Below are positions 33,801 through 40,780 of a stretch of DNA of 64,000 nucleotides, in pieces. Source of the DNA: Coriobacteriia bacterium (lineage in GTDB: Bacteria > Actinomycetota > Coriobacteriia > Anaerosomatales > SLCP01); assembly GCA_030603745.1 (NCBI GenBank), contig JAUVXE010000001.1:1-64000 (forward strand), written 5' to 3'. Both the position numbers and the translations under genes were made by a program. Numbering within the stretch: position 1 is the stretch's first letter; each line of letters starts with the position of its first letter. Under the pieces are notes generated by a model. The model searched no databases. It saw nothing but the letters and a program-made list of their open reading frames with translations, and was not told the DNA's origin.

Positions 33801-34251
33801 CTGTCACCCGCTCGACCTCGCCGAGGACGACCTGCGTACACGGGGCGTGACCTTCGCGCGTGACCTTCGCGACCTGCCCGACCGTGCCCGCGTGCGCGTG
33901 TGCGGGGTGCGCGAGCGCGCGCAGACGCCCCGTACCCGTTCCGGCCGCCGCACCTGCTTCCTCACGCTCGAGGACGCGACCGGACTCCTCGACGTGGTCG
34001 TCTTCGAGGACGCGCTCGCGCGGGCGGGGGAGACGATCGTCAAGCACCGCTGCTACCTCATCGATGGCGTGCTGCAGAACAACCACGAGCGCGGGCTCGC
34101 GATCGTCGCCGAGGAGGTCAGGCCCTACGTCGTGCGGACGTCAGCGGGCACCCCGGTGCGGTTGCGGCGCGGCGTGCCGAGCGGGCCGATGGGGCCGTCG
34201 CTCGGCGGAGCGGGTGCGCCGGAGGAGGAGTCGTGGGAGGCGGCCGGCTGA
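30889..34251 (+). CDS. dnaE2: Error-prone DNA polymerase III alpha, DnaE2/ImuC type
   Basis: A 1120-residue C-family polymerase. Residues 9-18 begin the PHP domain (FVHLHVHSRFSFGDG), with LTDHQGLYGA and ATNNVHYL following. The palm has GRGSAGDSIVSHVLGITDADP (in parts, from 378) and the catalytic aspartates in PDIDVDFD (417-424); KMDILGLRMHS carries the third. FQLESSGQ, YQEQVLLVARAVAGFDLAEAD and an OB-fold near the C-terminus (RTCFLTLEDATGLLDVVVFED) complete it. The PDIDVDFD...RRDEVIDFIY spacing and the SOS-controlled DUF6504 neighbour favour the damage-inducible form over the replicative DnaE1, but that is inference. Confidence 0.85.
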   Translation: MTGGRTDSFVHLHVHSRFSFGDGAADLGGLIARAGELGMGALALTDHQGLYGAIRFYRAAREAGIRPILGTEVVVETAGIEGMEGDLPPRERLGRPASVGFGRASGSGFHLTLLVADISGYRNLCRLLSRAHVRSASEPSIVTRADLAELSGGLIGLSGCPNGEVGAAVSAGRMHRARTALTRLAACFAPGDFYVELMHLLTPASPHYIASLTSLAETCGLPVVATNNVHYLRAVDARLHDVLSAASARMSLPGPYERPNAELSLKSAAEMRRLFAAHPGACDATLEIAERCDLDLGLGEFHFPAADVPAGETARSLLGGLARAGLEERYRTPAARRAAHERLDHELAVIGDLGFPEYFLVVREIVEFARERGIRCSGRGSAGDSIVSHVLGITDADPIAHDLLFERFLNPARRQMPDIDVDFDSARRDEVIDFIYRRFGSEHVAMVATVNTMTARSAVRTVARAFGHPAAEINAFSRHLPWVGAHRLREALATYPECANHPLRDPRHERIVEIAEQLDSCPMHLGTHLGGFIITREPIDTWTPLQWAAKGVVVSQYDKDDVEALGLVKMDILGLRMHSAITETVELARARVGEAAVPEPFDLPHDDPRVYEAIARADTVGVFQLESSGQRNLNTRLRATRFDDIIAAISLFRPGPLEAEMITPFIRRRHGIEPVTVPHPGMATVLADSYGVIVYQEQVLLVARAVAGFDLAEADSLRRAMTRGRSRAEMAEIRAHFLERAFERGVSPEVAEEVFRQLEGFAAYGFNKAHAACFAVVSYASAWLKVNFPAEFAAAILNNEPMGFYTPRLVANDARRHDIEIRSPHVNESSARYTVENDGRAIRAGLRDVHEMSARLLAAIERERAVRPFRDLADFLRRTRADTAAASNLVRLGALDGLGVSEAGRSPTRDEMLAILPELKATLAREGEVADDVLVLAPGPVRPREDPAHVSGWLPARRLSAELELLGLSLTCHPLDLAEDDLRTRGVTFARDLRDLPDRARVRVCGVRERAQTPRTRSGRRTCFLTLEDATGLLDVVVFEDALARAGETIVKHRCYLIDGVLQNNHERGLAIVAEEVRPYVVRTSAGTPVRLRRGVPSGPMGPSLGGAGAPEEESWEAAG

Positions 34252-34268
34252 GCACGCCCCGGTTGCGG

Positions 34269-34703
34269 CTACTCGGCGGTCTCTCCCTCGAGCACGCGGA
34301 TGTCGCGCGCGCGGATCTCCGGGCCGGCCATGCGTACGGATGCCCCGTCGAGCAGGATGCCGGTGACCTCCACGTAGCGGCCGCGCAGGTCGTCGAGGTC
34401 GGCGTCGAGGGAGTCCGGGTTCTCGATGACCGCGACGACCTGCGACTCGGCGGCGTCGGTCGAGGCGACGCCGAGCACCGCCCAAAACCCGCCCTCGAGG
34501 TCCACGCGGTCGAGCACGCCCACCGCGCGGACGCGGCCGCCGGGGGCGTCGTAGATCCCGGGAGCGTCGACCACCGGCGGCGTGCCGGGGATCACCGGGG
34601 GCGGCTCGGAGGCGGTGTCGTCGGCGCACGCGGCGACAAGGGCCAGGCCGAACGCGAGAAGTGCCGCGATGGCGAGCGCGCGCAGTGTCCGTGTGGCTCT
34701 CAC
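34269..34703 (-). CDS. Small lipoprotein, OB-fold-like
   Basis: A 144-residue secreted lipoprotein. The signal region is RALAIAALLAFGLALVAAC with the lipobox cysteine at C26. After a Pro-rich linker (SEPPPVIPGTPPVVD) come beta-rich segments (GRVRAVGVLDRVDLEGGFWAVLG, SQVVAVIEN, LRGRYVEVTGILLDGASVRMAGPEI) suggestive of a small OB-type barrel. GTG 34703 overlaps the dinB stop by four bases (GTGA), so it is translated from the dinB transcript. Its link to DNA damage tolerance is unclear. Confidence 0.72.
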   Translation of the reverse strand: MRATRTLRALAIAALLAFGLALVAACADDTASEPPPVIPGTPPVVDAPGIYDAPGGRVRAVGVLDRVDLEGGFWAVLGVASTDAAESQVVAVIENPDSLDADLDDLRGRYVEVTGILLDGASVRMAGPEIRARDIRVLEGETAE

Positions 34704-35944
34704 GTCGATCTCCCGTCCCTGGTGGTGTCCGTGTCCGGTCGCCTCGCGTCCGGGCGCCTCTGCCGGCCGCCCACGTCGAGCGCACCCGGCCCGAACCGTT
34801 CCCGGACCGCGTCGACACTCGCCGCAAGGCGTTCTTTCGCCGGGTCCTCCCCGGCACCTTCCCCGCCGAGGAGATCGAGCTGCACCGCCCGTTCCTCGAA
34901 CCCGCTCACCCCGACGCCGAGGAGGCGGACCCCCACGCCCGGCGACCACACCGTCCGAAGCAGGTCCATCGCCACGGAAAGGACGGTCTGGCGGTCGTCG
35001 GTCGGGACCGGCACCGTCCGGCGTACCGTGCGGGTCGTGAAGTCACCATACCGCACTTTGACCGTCACGGTCCGACCGCTGAGCCCCTTACGCCGCAGAC
35101 GCTCGGTCACCCGGGCGCTGAGCGCCGAGAGCGCCGCGCGCACCTCGGCCGCGTCGTGGACGTCCTCGGCGAACGTCCGCTCGTTGGAGACCGACTTGGC
35201 GGGCTCGTTCTCGACGACCGGCCGGGGGTCGACGCCGCGGGCACGTTCGAGGAGCGAGGGGGCCCACGAGCCGAGGACCTCCTCGGCGGTGAGACGGTCG
35301 AGGGCGGCGAGCTGGCCGAGGGTCGCGATCCCGAAGCGCTCGAGGCGGGCCGCGGTCACCGAGCCAACACCCGGCATGAGGCCGACCGGCAGCGGGGCGA
35401 GGAACGCGGCCTCGGTACCCGGGCGCACCACCGTGAGGCCGTGCGGCTTGTCGCGGTCCGAGGCGATCTTGGCGACGGTCTTCGAGGTCGCGACACCGAT
35501 GGAACAGGTCACGCCGAGGGCGGCGACCCGCTCCTGTATCCGCCGGGCGACGGCGACGGGGTCCTCGGCGAAGTGGCGGCCGGGGGTCACGTCGAGGTAC
35601 GCCTCGTCGATGGAGGTCGGCTGGACGGCCGGCGTCTCCTGGCCGAGGATCGCGCGGACCTGGAGCGATACCTCCCGATACCTCTCGCCGCGGGGGCGGG
35701 CCCACACGGCGTCCGGACAGAGCGCCGCGGCGCGCGCCGAGGGCATCGCCGAGCGTACGCCGAAGCGACGGGCCTCGTACGACGCCGCCGAGACCACGCC
35801 ACGCTTCGCCGGGTCGCCCCCCACGACCACCGGCCTGCCACGCCACTCGGGATGGTCGAGCTGCTCCACCGAGGCGAAGAAGGCGTCCATGTCCACGTGG
35901 AGGACCGCGCGGCCGCTCCAGGGGGTGTCGGGTGTCGCGTCCAT
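34700..35944 (-). CDS. dinB: DNA polymerase IV
   Basis: A 414-residue Y-family translesion polymerase. Catalytic carboxylates are in HVDMDAFFASVEQ (near residue 20) and SIDEAYLDVTPG (near 105). SYEARRFGVRSAMPSARA, CSIGVATSKTVAKIASDRDKPHGL and the helix-hairpin-helix MPGVGSVTAARLERFGI follow, then the little-finger domain (ERTFAEDVHDAAEVRAAL...TVTVKVRYGDFTTRT in parts). A ~40-residue polar tail lacks an obvious beta-clamp motif except QLDLL near the end, which could serve. TACACT six bases before ATG suggests a leaderless transcript. It is opposite to dnaE2. Confidence 0.92.
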   Translation of the reverse strand: MDATPDTPWSGRAVLHVDMDAFFASVEQLDHPEWRGRPVVVGGDPAKRGVVSAASYEARRFGVRSAMPSARAAALCPDAVWARPRGERYREVSLQVRAILGQETPAVQPTSIDEAYLDVTPGRHFAEDPVAVARRIQERVAALGVTCSIGVATSKTVAKIASDRDKPHGLTVVRPGTEAAFLAPLPVGLMPGVGSVTAARLERFGIATLGQLAALDRLTAEEVLGSWAPSLLERARGVDPRPVVENEPAKSVSNERTFAEDVHDAAEVRAALSALSARVTERLRRKGLSGRTVTVKVRYGDFTTRTVRRTVPVPTDDRQTVLSVAMDLLRTVWSPGVGVRLLGVGVSGFEERAVQLDLLGGEGAGEDPAKERLAASVDAVRERFGPGALDVGGRQRRPDARRPDTDTTRDGRST

Positions 35945-36084
35945 GGGACGAGTGTACCCCCGCCGGGGGCGTCCCGGGCGTGCCTTCACCGGCCCGGATC
36001 CCAGCGGACGCGCACCCGCACGCCCAGCATCCTCACGCCCGCACCCGCGTGTTCGCACTCGCACGCCCAGGCGGTAGCGGCATC

Positions 36085-36098
36085 GGGTGCGGTAGAAT
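36085..36098 (+). promoter_or_regulatory. -10 region of nfo, 14-mer shared with def promoter
   Basis: GGGTGCGGTAGAAT ends in a good -10 (TAGAAT, 36093-36098), 31 bases before the nfo start. The identical 14-mer recurs at 48321-48334 before def. No clear -35 is seen at either copy. Confidence 0.45.
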
Positions 36099-36128
36099 CC
36101 CCGCGACACCACGAGCGAGAGGGGTCCG

Positions 36129-36992
36129 ATGTTCATCGGTGCGCACGTCTCGGTCGCGTCCGGGCTCGCCGAGGCGGCGTCCTACGCTGCCTCGGTCGGA
36201 TGCGAGTGCATGCAGATCTTCGCCAAGAGCCCGCGTCGCTGGCACGCCCGCCCGCTCGATCCCGCAGCCGGCGCCGGACTCGCGGCAGCCTGCGAGAAGC
36301 ACGGGATCAGGGCCGTCTTCACGCACGCCGCCTACCTCATCAACCTCGGCACCCTCGATGACGCCCTCCTTGAGCGCTCGGTCGACGCGCTCGCCGACGA
36401 GCTCGTCCGCGCCCGCATGCTCGGAGCCCGGGGGGTCGCGGTCCACCTCGGCACCGACCCCGAACGTCGGCCGGAGGCGGCCGCCGAGCGCATCGCCGCC
36501 GCCGTCGACGAGGTGTTCGCACGCGCCGGGATGCGGGAGCCGGTCGACGGCCCGCGCCTGCTGCTCGAGAACAGCGCCGGGGCCGGCACCACCTACGGAC
36601 GCACCGTGGCCGAGATCGGCGCGGTCTTCGAGCGCTCCGGGTCGCCCGGGCTCCTCGGCGTGTGTCTCGACACCTGCCACGCGCACGCCTCGGGGATCGA
36701 CCTGTCGAGTGAGACCGCGTGGAGGCGGGTGATCGCGGAGATCGAGGCGACGTGCGGCCCGGATGCCCTGCGACTGATCCACGCCAACGACTGCCTGTCC
36801 GAGCTCGGGGGGAACCGCGACCGGCACGCGTGGATCGGGGAGGGGACCCTCGGCGAGGAGGGTTTCGAGGCGATGTTCGCAGCCCTCGGCGGGTCTGAGG
36901 ACCTCTCGGTGGTCGTGGAGATGCCGGGCGAGGTCCCGGTCAAGGACGCCGAGAACGTCGGCCGCCTCAAGAGGCTGCGCGACGGGTTGTGA
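36129..36992 (+). CDS. nfo: Endonuclease IV (AP endonuclease)
   Basis: A 287-residue zinc TIM-barrel enzyme cutting 5' of abasic sites. Family landmarks: MFIGAHVSVASGLAEA, MQIFAKSPRRW, FTHAAYLINLGT, VHLGTDP, LLENSAGAGTTYG, GVCLDTCHAHASGID, LIHANDCLSELGGNRDRHAWIGEG (in parts) and VVEMPGEV, which together carry the His/Glu/Asp metal ligands. GAGAGGGG lies before ATG 36129. It extends the cluster of repair genes formed by dnaE2 and dinB. Confidence 0.94.
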   Translation: MFIGAHVSVASGLAEAASYAASVGCECMQIFAKSPRRWHARPLDPAAGAGLAAACEKHGIRAVFTHAAYLINLGTLDDALLERSVDALADELVRARMLGARGVAVHLGTDPERRPEAAAERIAAAVDEVFARAGMREPVDGPRLLLENSAGAGTTYGRTVAEIGAVFERSGSPGLLGVCLDTCHAHASGIDLSSETAWRRVIAEIEATCGPDALRLIHANDCLSELGGNRDRHAWIGEGTLGEEGFEAMFAALGGSEDLSVVVEMPGEVPVKDAENVGRLKRLRDGL

Positions 36993-37042
36993 GCGAGGTC
37001 ACCGCCACCGCCGCGCGCAGCGGCCATTCTGTGTCCGTACGG

Positions 37043-37071
37043 TTGCCCTGCGGGTGACCAGGTTCTAGCAT
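37043..37071 (+). promoter_or_regulatory. Sigma-70-type promoter
   Basis: TTGCCC (37043-37048), 17 bases, TAGCAT (37066-37071), 53 bases before the start of the acidic repeat protein gene. Confidence 0.55.
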
Positions 37072-37124
37072 AGGGAACGATTCCGGAGACGCGCGTACAC
37101 ATCCGATCATGCGAGGTGCCGAAG

Positions 37125-38324
37125 ATGGGCTTCTTCCTGCTGGGCCGCGATGGCGACGGCGTCATGACGATCTCGCCCGGCCTGTTCGCCACCCGACAGG
37201 AGGCGCTCGCCGAGCTCTCCCGTCTCTCCGCCGAGGGGGGAGTCCCGCTCACCGACGAGGTGTTCGTGGTCGACCTCGACGCCGCGACGCCGGTCTTGCT
37301 CGTCGCGCAGGCGCCGGTCACGCCGTCGCCCGCCGAGGAGCCCACGGCGCCCGGAGTCGAGGACGACGTCCGGGTCTCGGACGCATCGGTGTGGGAGGCC
37401 CCGGTCGAGCCGGAGGCGGAGGCCGTCGCCGAGCCGGTGGAGCCCGCTGTCGCCGAGGCGGTGCTCGCCGACCTCGAAGACTCCCCGGTGCCGGATGTGG
37501 CAGATCAGGAGGCGCCCGCGGCCGAGGAGCCGGTCGCGCTGCACGACGCGCTCAAGCGCGCAGCCGGAGCGCTCGAGTCCGACGGCATCGTCGCGCCCGA
37601 GTCGGTCGGTCCGGTCGATACGCCTTCGGTCCCTGCACCCCTGGCCGAGGCCGCCGACGCGGTCGAGGCCGTGCCCGTGCCCGAGCCAGCTCCCGAGTCG
37701 ACTCCGGCTTCCTGGCCGTGGGACGTCGCGGCCGCCGGCACGCCCGCGGCCGACGCCTCCGATACCGTGTCGCCCGCCGAAGAGCCGCAGGCCGTCGCCG
37801 AGGAAGCCCTCTCCGAGGAGCCACTCTCCGAGGAGCCGCCCGCCGAGGAACCACTCTCCGAGGAGCCCGGACACTACGTTCCCGACCCCTTCGAGGAGCC
37901 TGCTCCCGACGTCGGTGGCCCGCTGATCCATACCGCCCCGGCCGAATCGGGCCCCGAGGCGCCCCGTACCGTCGTCATGGGCGCGTACGCGGAGGAGGAG
38001 CGTCCTACGGTCGTCGAGCCCGCTTCCGTGCTGCACGAGTCGCCCGCCGAGGACTCCGCTGAGGTGCCCGCCCCGGAGCCGGAACACGAGCTGGAGTCCG
38101 GGGTCGGCCGCGAACCTGAGGGCGAGGTCGTCTCGGACCTGCTCGCCGACCTCGAGGAGCTGCCGGTCGAGGGCGCACCGGCCGAGTCCGGCCTGTCCTA
38201 CGAGGCGGGGGACTCCGATCTCGACGCGATGACGTGCGACGACTGCGTCTATCTCAACACGTGCCCCAAGCGCGGGGAGAGCGATCCCTCCACATGCGGC
38301 TCGTTCCAGTGGCGGACCGTCTGA
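37125..38324 (+). CDS. Acidic, low-complexity protein with C-terminal cysteine motif
   Basis: A 399-residue protein. Residues 1-65 look folded (MGFFLLGRDGDGVMTISPGLFATRQEALAELSRL..., TDEVFVVDLDAATPVLLVAQ). Residues ~70-355 are dominated by Glu, Pro, Ala, Val and Ser, with imperfect repeats such as EEALSEEPLSEEPPAEEPLSEEP, probably disordered (the run is quoted in full only as EEPLSEEP here: positions ~225-247). The end carries CX2CX5CX10C (CDDCVYLNTCPKRGESDPSTC), likely a metal or Fe-S site. GAGG ten bases upstream supports ATG 37125. No signal or membrane segment. Unrecognised; a scaffold with a metal-binding tip is one reading. Confidence 0.7.
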   Translation: MGFFLLGRDGDGVMTISPGLFATRQEALAELSRLSAEGGVPLTDEVFVVDLDAATPVLLVAQAPVTPSPAEEPTAPGVEDDVRVSDASVWEAPVEPEAEAVAEPVEPAVAEAVLADLEDSPVPDVADQEAPAAEEPVALHDALKRAAGALESDGIVAPESVGPVDTPSVPAPLAEAADAVEAVPVPEPAPESTPASWPWDVAAAGTPAADASDTVSPAEEPQAVAEEALSEEPLSEEPPAEEPLSEEPGHYVPDPFEEPAPDVGGPLIHTAPAESGPEAPRTVVMGAYAEEERPTVVEPASVLHESPAEDSAEVPAPEPEHELESGVGREPEGEVVSDLLADLEELPVEGAPAESGLSYEAGDSDLDAMTCDDCVYLNTCPKRGESDPSTCGSFQWRTV

Positions 38325-38344
38325 TCCGACCACCACACCTGGGG

Positions 38345-38379
38345 TTACCAGGACGGCGCGACTACCATATACTGTAGTC
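38345..38379 (+). promoter_or_regulatory. Promoter with palindrome on the -10 of the chelatase gene
   Basis: TTACCA (38345-38350) and TATACT (38368-38373) are 17 bases apart. The -10 lies inside GACTAC-CATATACT-GTAGTC (38360-38379), an inverted repeat with perfect 6-base arms. The geometry is that of a repressor operator. A hairpin CCTGG/CCAGG at 38337-38351 overlaps the -35. Confidence 0.6.
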
Positions 38380-38403
38380 ATCTCTGCCCAACGGGGAGGT
38401 CCG

Positions 38404-40359
38404 TTGAGACGCCGTCCGTCGCATGCGTTCCCGTTCTCCGCCATCGTCGGCCAGGAGACGCTCAAGACCGCCCTGCTTCTCAACGCCGTCGACCCCCTGG
38501 TCGGCGGCGTCCTCGTCCGGGGCGAGAAGGGCACCGCCAAGTCGACCGCGGTGCGCGCGCTCGCCGCGGTGCTGCCCGACCACGACGTGATCGAAGGATG
38601 CCGGTTCCGCTGCGACCCGTCCGACCCCGGCTCGTGGTGCGAGGAGTGTCGCACGCGGAGAGAGGATGGCCCGCTACCCAAGACCTCCGAGCGCCCCCGC
38701 GTGGTCGACCTGCCGGTCTCTGCGACCGAGGACCGGCTCGTGGGCACCCTCGACCTCGAGCAGGCGCTCAAGCACGGCGTACGCTCATTCGACCCCGGCC
38801 TTCTCGCCGAGGCGAACCGCTCGATCCTCTACGTCGACGAGGTGAACCTGCTCGACGACCACCTCGTCGACACCCTCCTCGACGCCGCCGCGATGGGTGT
38901 CAACGTGGTCCAGCGCGAGGGCGTCTCGTTCGCCCATCCGGCCCGGTTCATGCTCGTCGGCACGATGAACCCCGAGGAGGGCGAGGTGCGACCTCAGCTC
39001 CTCGACCGGTTCGGGCTGTGCGTGGACATCACCGCCGAGCGCGAGCCCTCGGCCCGTGTCGAGATCGTCCGCCGCCGCCGCCGTTTCGAGGCCGACGCGA
39101 ACGAGTTCTCCCGTGAGTGGGTCGACGCCGAGGACGAGCTCAGGGTGCTGCTCAAGCACGCCCGGCTCCGGCTTCCCGCCGTCGAGCTGCCCGATGCCGT
39201 GCTCGAGGCCGTCGCGACCGTGTGCGCCGCCGCGGGCGTCGACGGCCACCGTGCGGACCTCACCATGGCGCGCGCGGCGTGCGCCGCGGCCGCTCTCGAC
39301 GGCCGGGGGAGTGCGTCCCTCGACGACGTGCGCCAGGTCGCCCCGCTCGTTCTCGCCCACCGGATGCGCAGCGCTCCCTTCGACGACAGCGAGCAGGCCG
39401 CACGCGAGATGCGCTCCGCGCTGGCGAGCGCGCTCGGGTCGTCGGCCGAGGAGTCCCCCGCGCCCCCCGATGGGGAAGGGTCGGCGGACGGCATGGCCGC
39501 TGTCGCGGGCAGGGCCGGCGTCTCGCCCGCCGAGTCGTCCGCCGTCCCGGTCGACGCGCGCCTCGAGGCCCCGATCGACCGTGCCCGCCGCTCGATCGGC
39601 GGGCGCCGCCAGGAGAGCGTGGCCGCGGATGCCCGCGGACGGTACGCTCGCTCCGAGCCGGCCACGGCGGGCTCCCCCGTCGACCTCGCGCTCGACGCGA
39701 CGATACGTGCGGCCGCGCCGTTCCAGCGGGATCGAGAGGGTGCGCTGGCGATCGAGATCCGCGAGGAGGACGTCCAGCGCAAGGTGCGGGTGCGCAAGGT
39801 CGGCGCGTCGATCGTCTTCTGCGTGGACGCGAGCGGGTCGATGGGCGCCGCCTCGCGCATGGACGCGGCCCGTGGCGCCATCCTCGAGCTGCTGGTGGAC
39901 GCCTATCGCCGACGCGACCGGGTCGGCCTCGTGTCGTTTCGCGGAGATCGCGCCGAGGTGATCCTCGCCCCCACGTCGAGCGTCGAGCTCGCGCAGATCA
40001 AGCTCAAGTCCCTGCCGACCGGCGGCGCGACCCCGCTCGCGCACGGCATGCTGCGCGGCGCGGAACTGCTGGCTGCCGAGACGCGGCGCGACGACCGGAT
40101 CGTGCCGTGGCTCGTGGTCGTCACCGACGGCCGCGCCAACGTCGGCCTCGACGGGGGCCTCGGCAGCGAGGACGCCCGGGCGATCGCGGCGCGTCTGCGT
40201 GCCGAGCACCTGAACGTCCTCGTGATCGACTCGGGCGGAGGGCCCAGGGCCACAAGCGCTGCGCGCGACCTCGCCATCGCCGCCGGCGCACACTACGTGA
40301 AGCTCGACTCTCTGGCGGCCGACACGGTCGCCGGCGCGGTGCGCGACCGCATCTCCTGA
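38404..40359 (+). CDS. Magnesium/cobalt chelatase-type ATPase, fused ChlI-ChlD
   Basis: A 651-residue AAA+ / von Willebrand A protein. The ATPase half has Walker A GEKGTAKST (40-48), a cysteine insertion CRFRCDPSDPGSWCEEC (66-82) typical of cobaltochelatase-type subunits, Walker B ILYVDEVN (141-148) and GTMNPEEGEVRPQLLDRF. A Pro/Ala/Ser linker spans ~345-400. The VWA domain holds the MIDAS motif DASGSMG (475-481) with later Thr and Asp (GGATPLAHG, TDGRANV). Such proteins drive metal insertion with a large CobN/ChlH subunit, which is not in the window. Start is TTG 38404 behind GGGGAGG. Confidence 0.85.
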   Translation: MRRRPSHAFPFSAIVGQETLKTALLLNAVDPLVGGVLVRGEKGTAKSTAVRALAAVLPDHDVIEGCRFRCDPSDPGSWCEECRTRREDGPLPKTSERPRVVDLPVSATEDRLVGTLDLEQALKHGVRSFDPGLLAEANRSILYVDEVNLLDDHLVDTLLDAAAMGVNVVQREGVSFAHPARFMLVGTMNPEEGEVRPQLLDRFGLCVDITAEREPSARVEIVRRRRRFEADANEFSREWVDAEDELRVLLKHARLRLPAVELPDAVLEAVATVCAAAGVDGHRADLTMARAACAAAALDGRGSASLDDVRQVAPLVLAHRMRSAPFDDSEQAAREMRSALASALGSSAEESPAPPDGEGSADGMAAVAGRAGVSPAESSAVPVDARLEAPIDRARRSIGGRRQESVAADARGRYARSEPATAGSPVDLALDATIRAAAPFQRDREGALAIEIREEDVQRKVRVRKVGASIVFCVDASGSMGAASRMDAARGAILELLVDAYRRRDRVGLVSFRGDRAEVILAPTSSVELAQIKLKSLPTGGATPLAHGMLRGAELLAAETRRDDRIVPWLVVVTDGRANVGLDGGLGSEDARAIAARLRAEHLNVLVIDSGGGPRATSAARDLAIAAGAHYVKLDSLAADTVAGAVRDRIS

Positions 40360-40379
40360 CGTGGTACGGAAAGGCCGGG

Positions 40380-40727
40380 GTGGAGTGGGCCGGTAAGCCG
40401 GATTCTGTCGGGGACGGTCATCTATCTGGGACCACGGTCGCCCGTGGCCTCGTGCGGGCTAACCCGAGCGACGGCCGGGCAGGCCTTGACCGCTCCTATT
40501 CGCCCTTGCTCCGGGTGGGGTTTGCCAAGCCGCCACGTTGCCGTGACGCTGGTGCGCTCTTACCGCACCGTTTCAGCTTTTCCTGGCCGAGGTGGCCGGG
40601 AGTCTTCTTTTCTGTGGCACTTTCCGTCGGCTCGCGCCGCCCTGCCGTTAGCAGGCACCCTGCCCTGTGGAGTCCGGACTTTCCTCACGGGCCTGAACGA
40701 CCCGCGCGACCGCCTGGCCCACTCCAG
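40380..40727 (-). ncRNA. rnpB: RNase P RNA, bacterial type A
   Basis: Read on the - strand: P1 5' strand GGAGTGGGCC, then GAGGAAAGTCCGGACTCCAC, AGGGCAGGGTGCC, CTAACGGCAGGG, CCACAGAAA, GGTAAGAGCGCACC, TTGGCAAACCCCAC, AGATAGATGACCGTC, ACAGAATCCGGCTTA and the P1 3' strand GGCCCACTCC. All universally conserved blocks are present. A -10 TAGAAT (- strand, 40738-40733) lies just upstream, giving a 5' end near 40727. It is the catalytic RNA for tRNA 5' maturation and is convergent with the chelatase gene. Confidence 0.95.
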
Positions 40728-40780
40728 GGAGTATTCTAGCAGGTGGCGGGCCAGGTCGGGGGAGCGGGGAGGAGGAGGCC

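Noticed and set aside
37800-37870. Possible CRISPR-like or satellite DNA repeats
   Set aside because: The repetition is in-frame coding for EEPLSEEP-type units within the acidic protein, without spacers.
37495-37926. Alternative frames within the acidic repeat protein (Arg/Pro/Ser-rich)
   Set aside because: Frame-shifted readings of the same GAG/CCG-rich repeats; the acidic frame has the start, ribosome site and a structured cysteine end.
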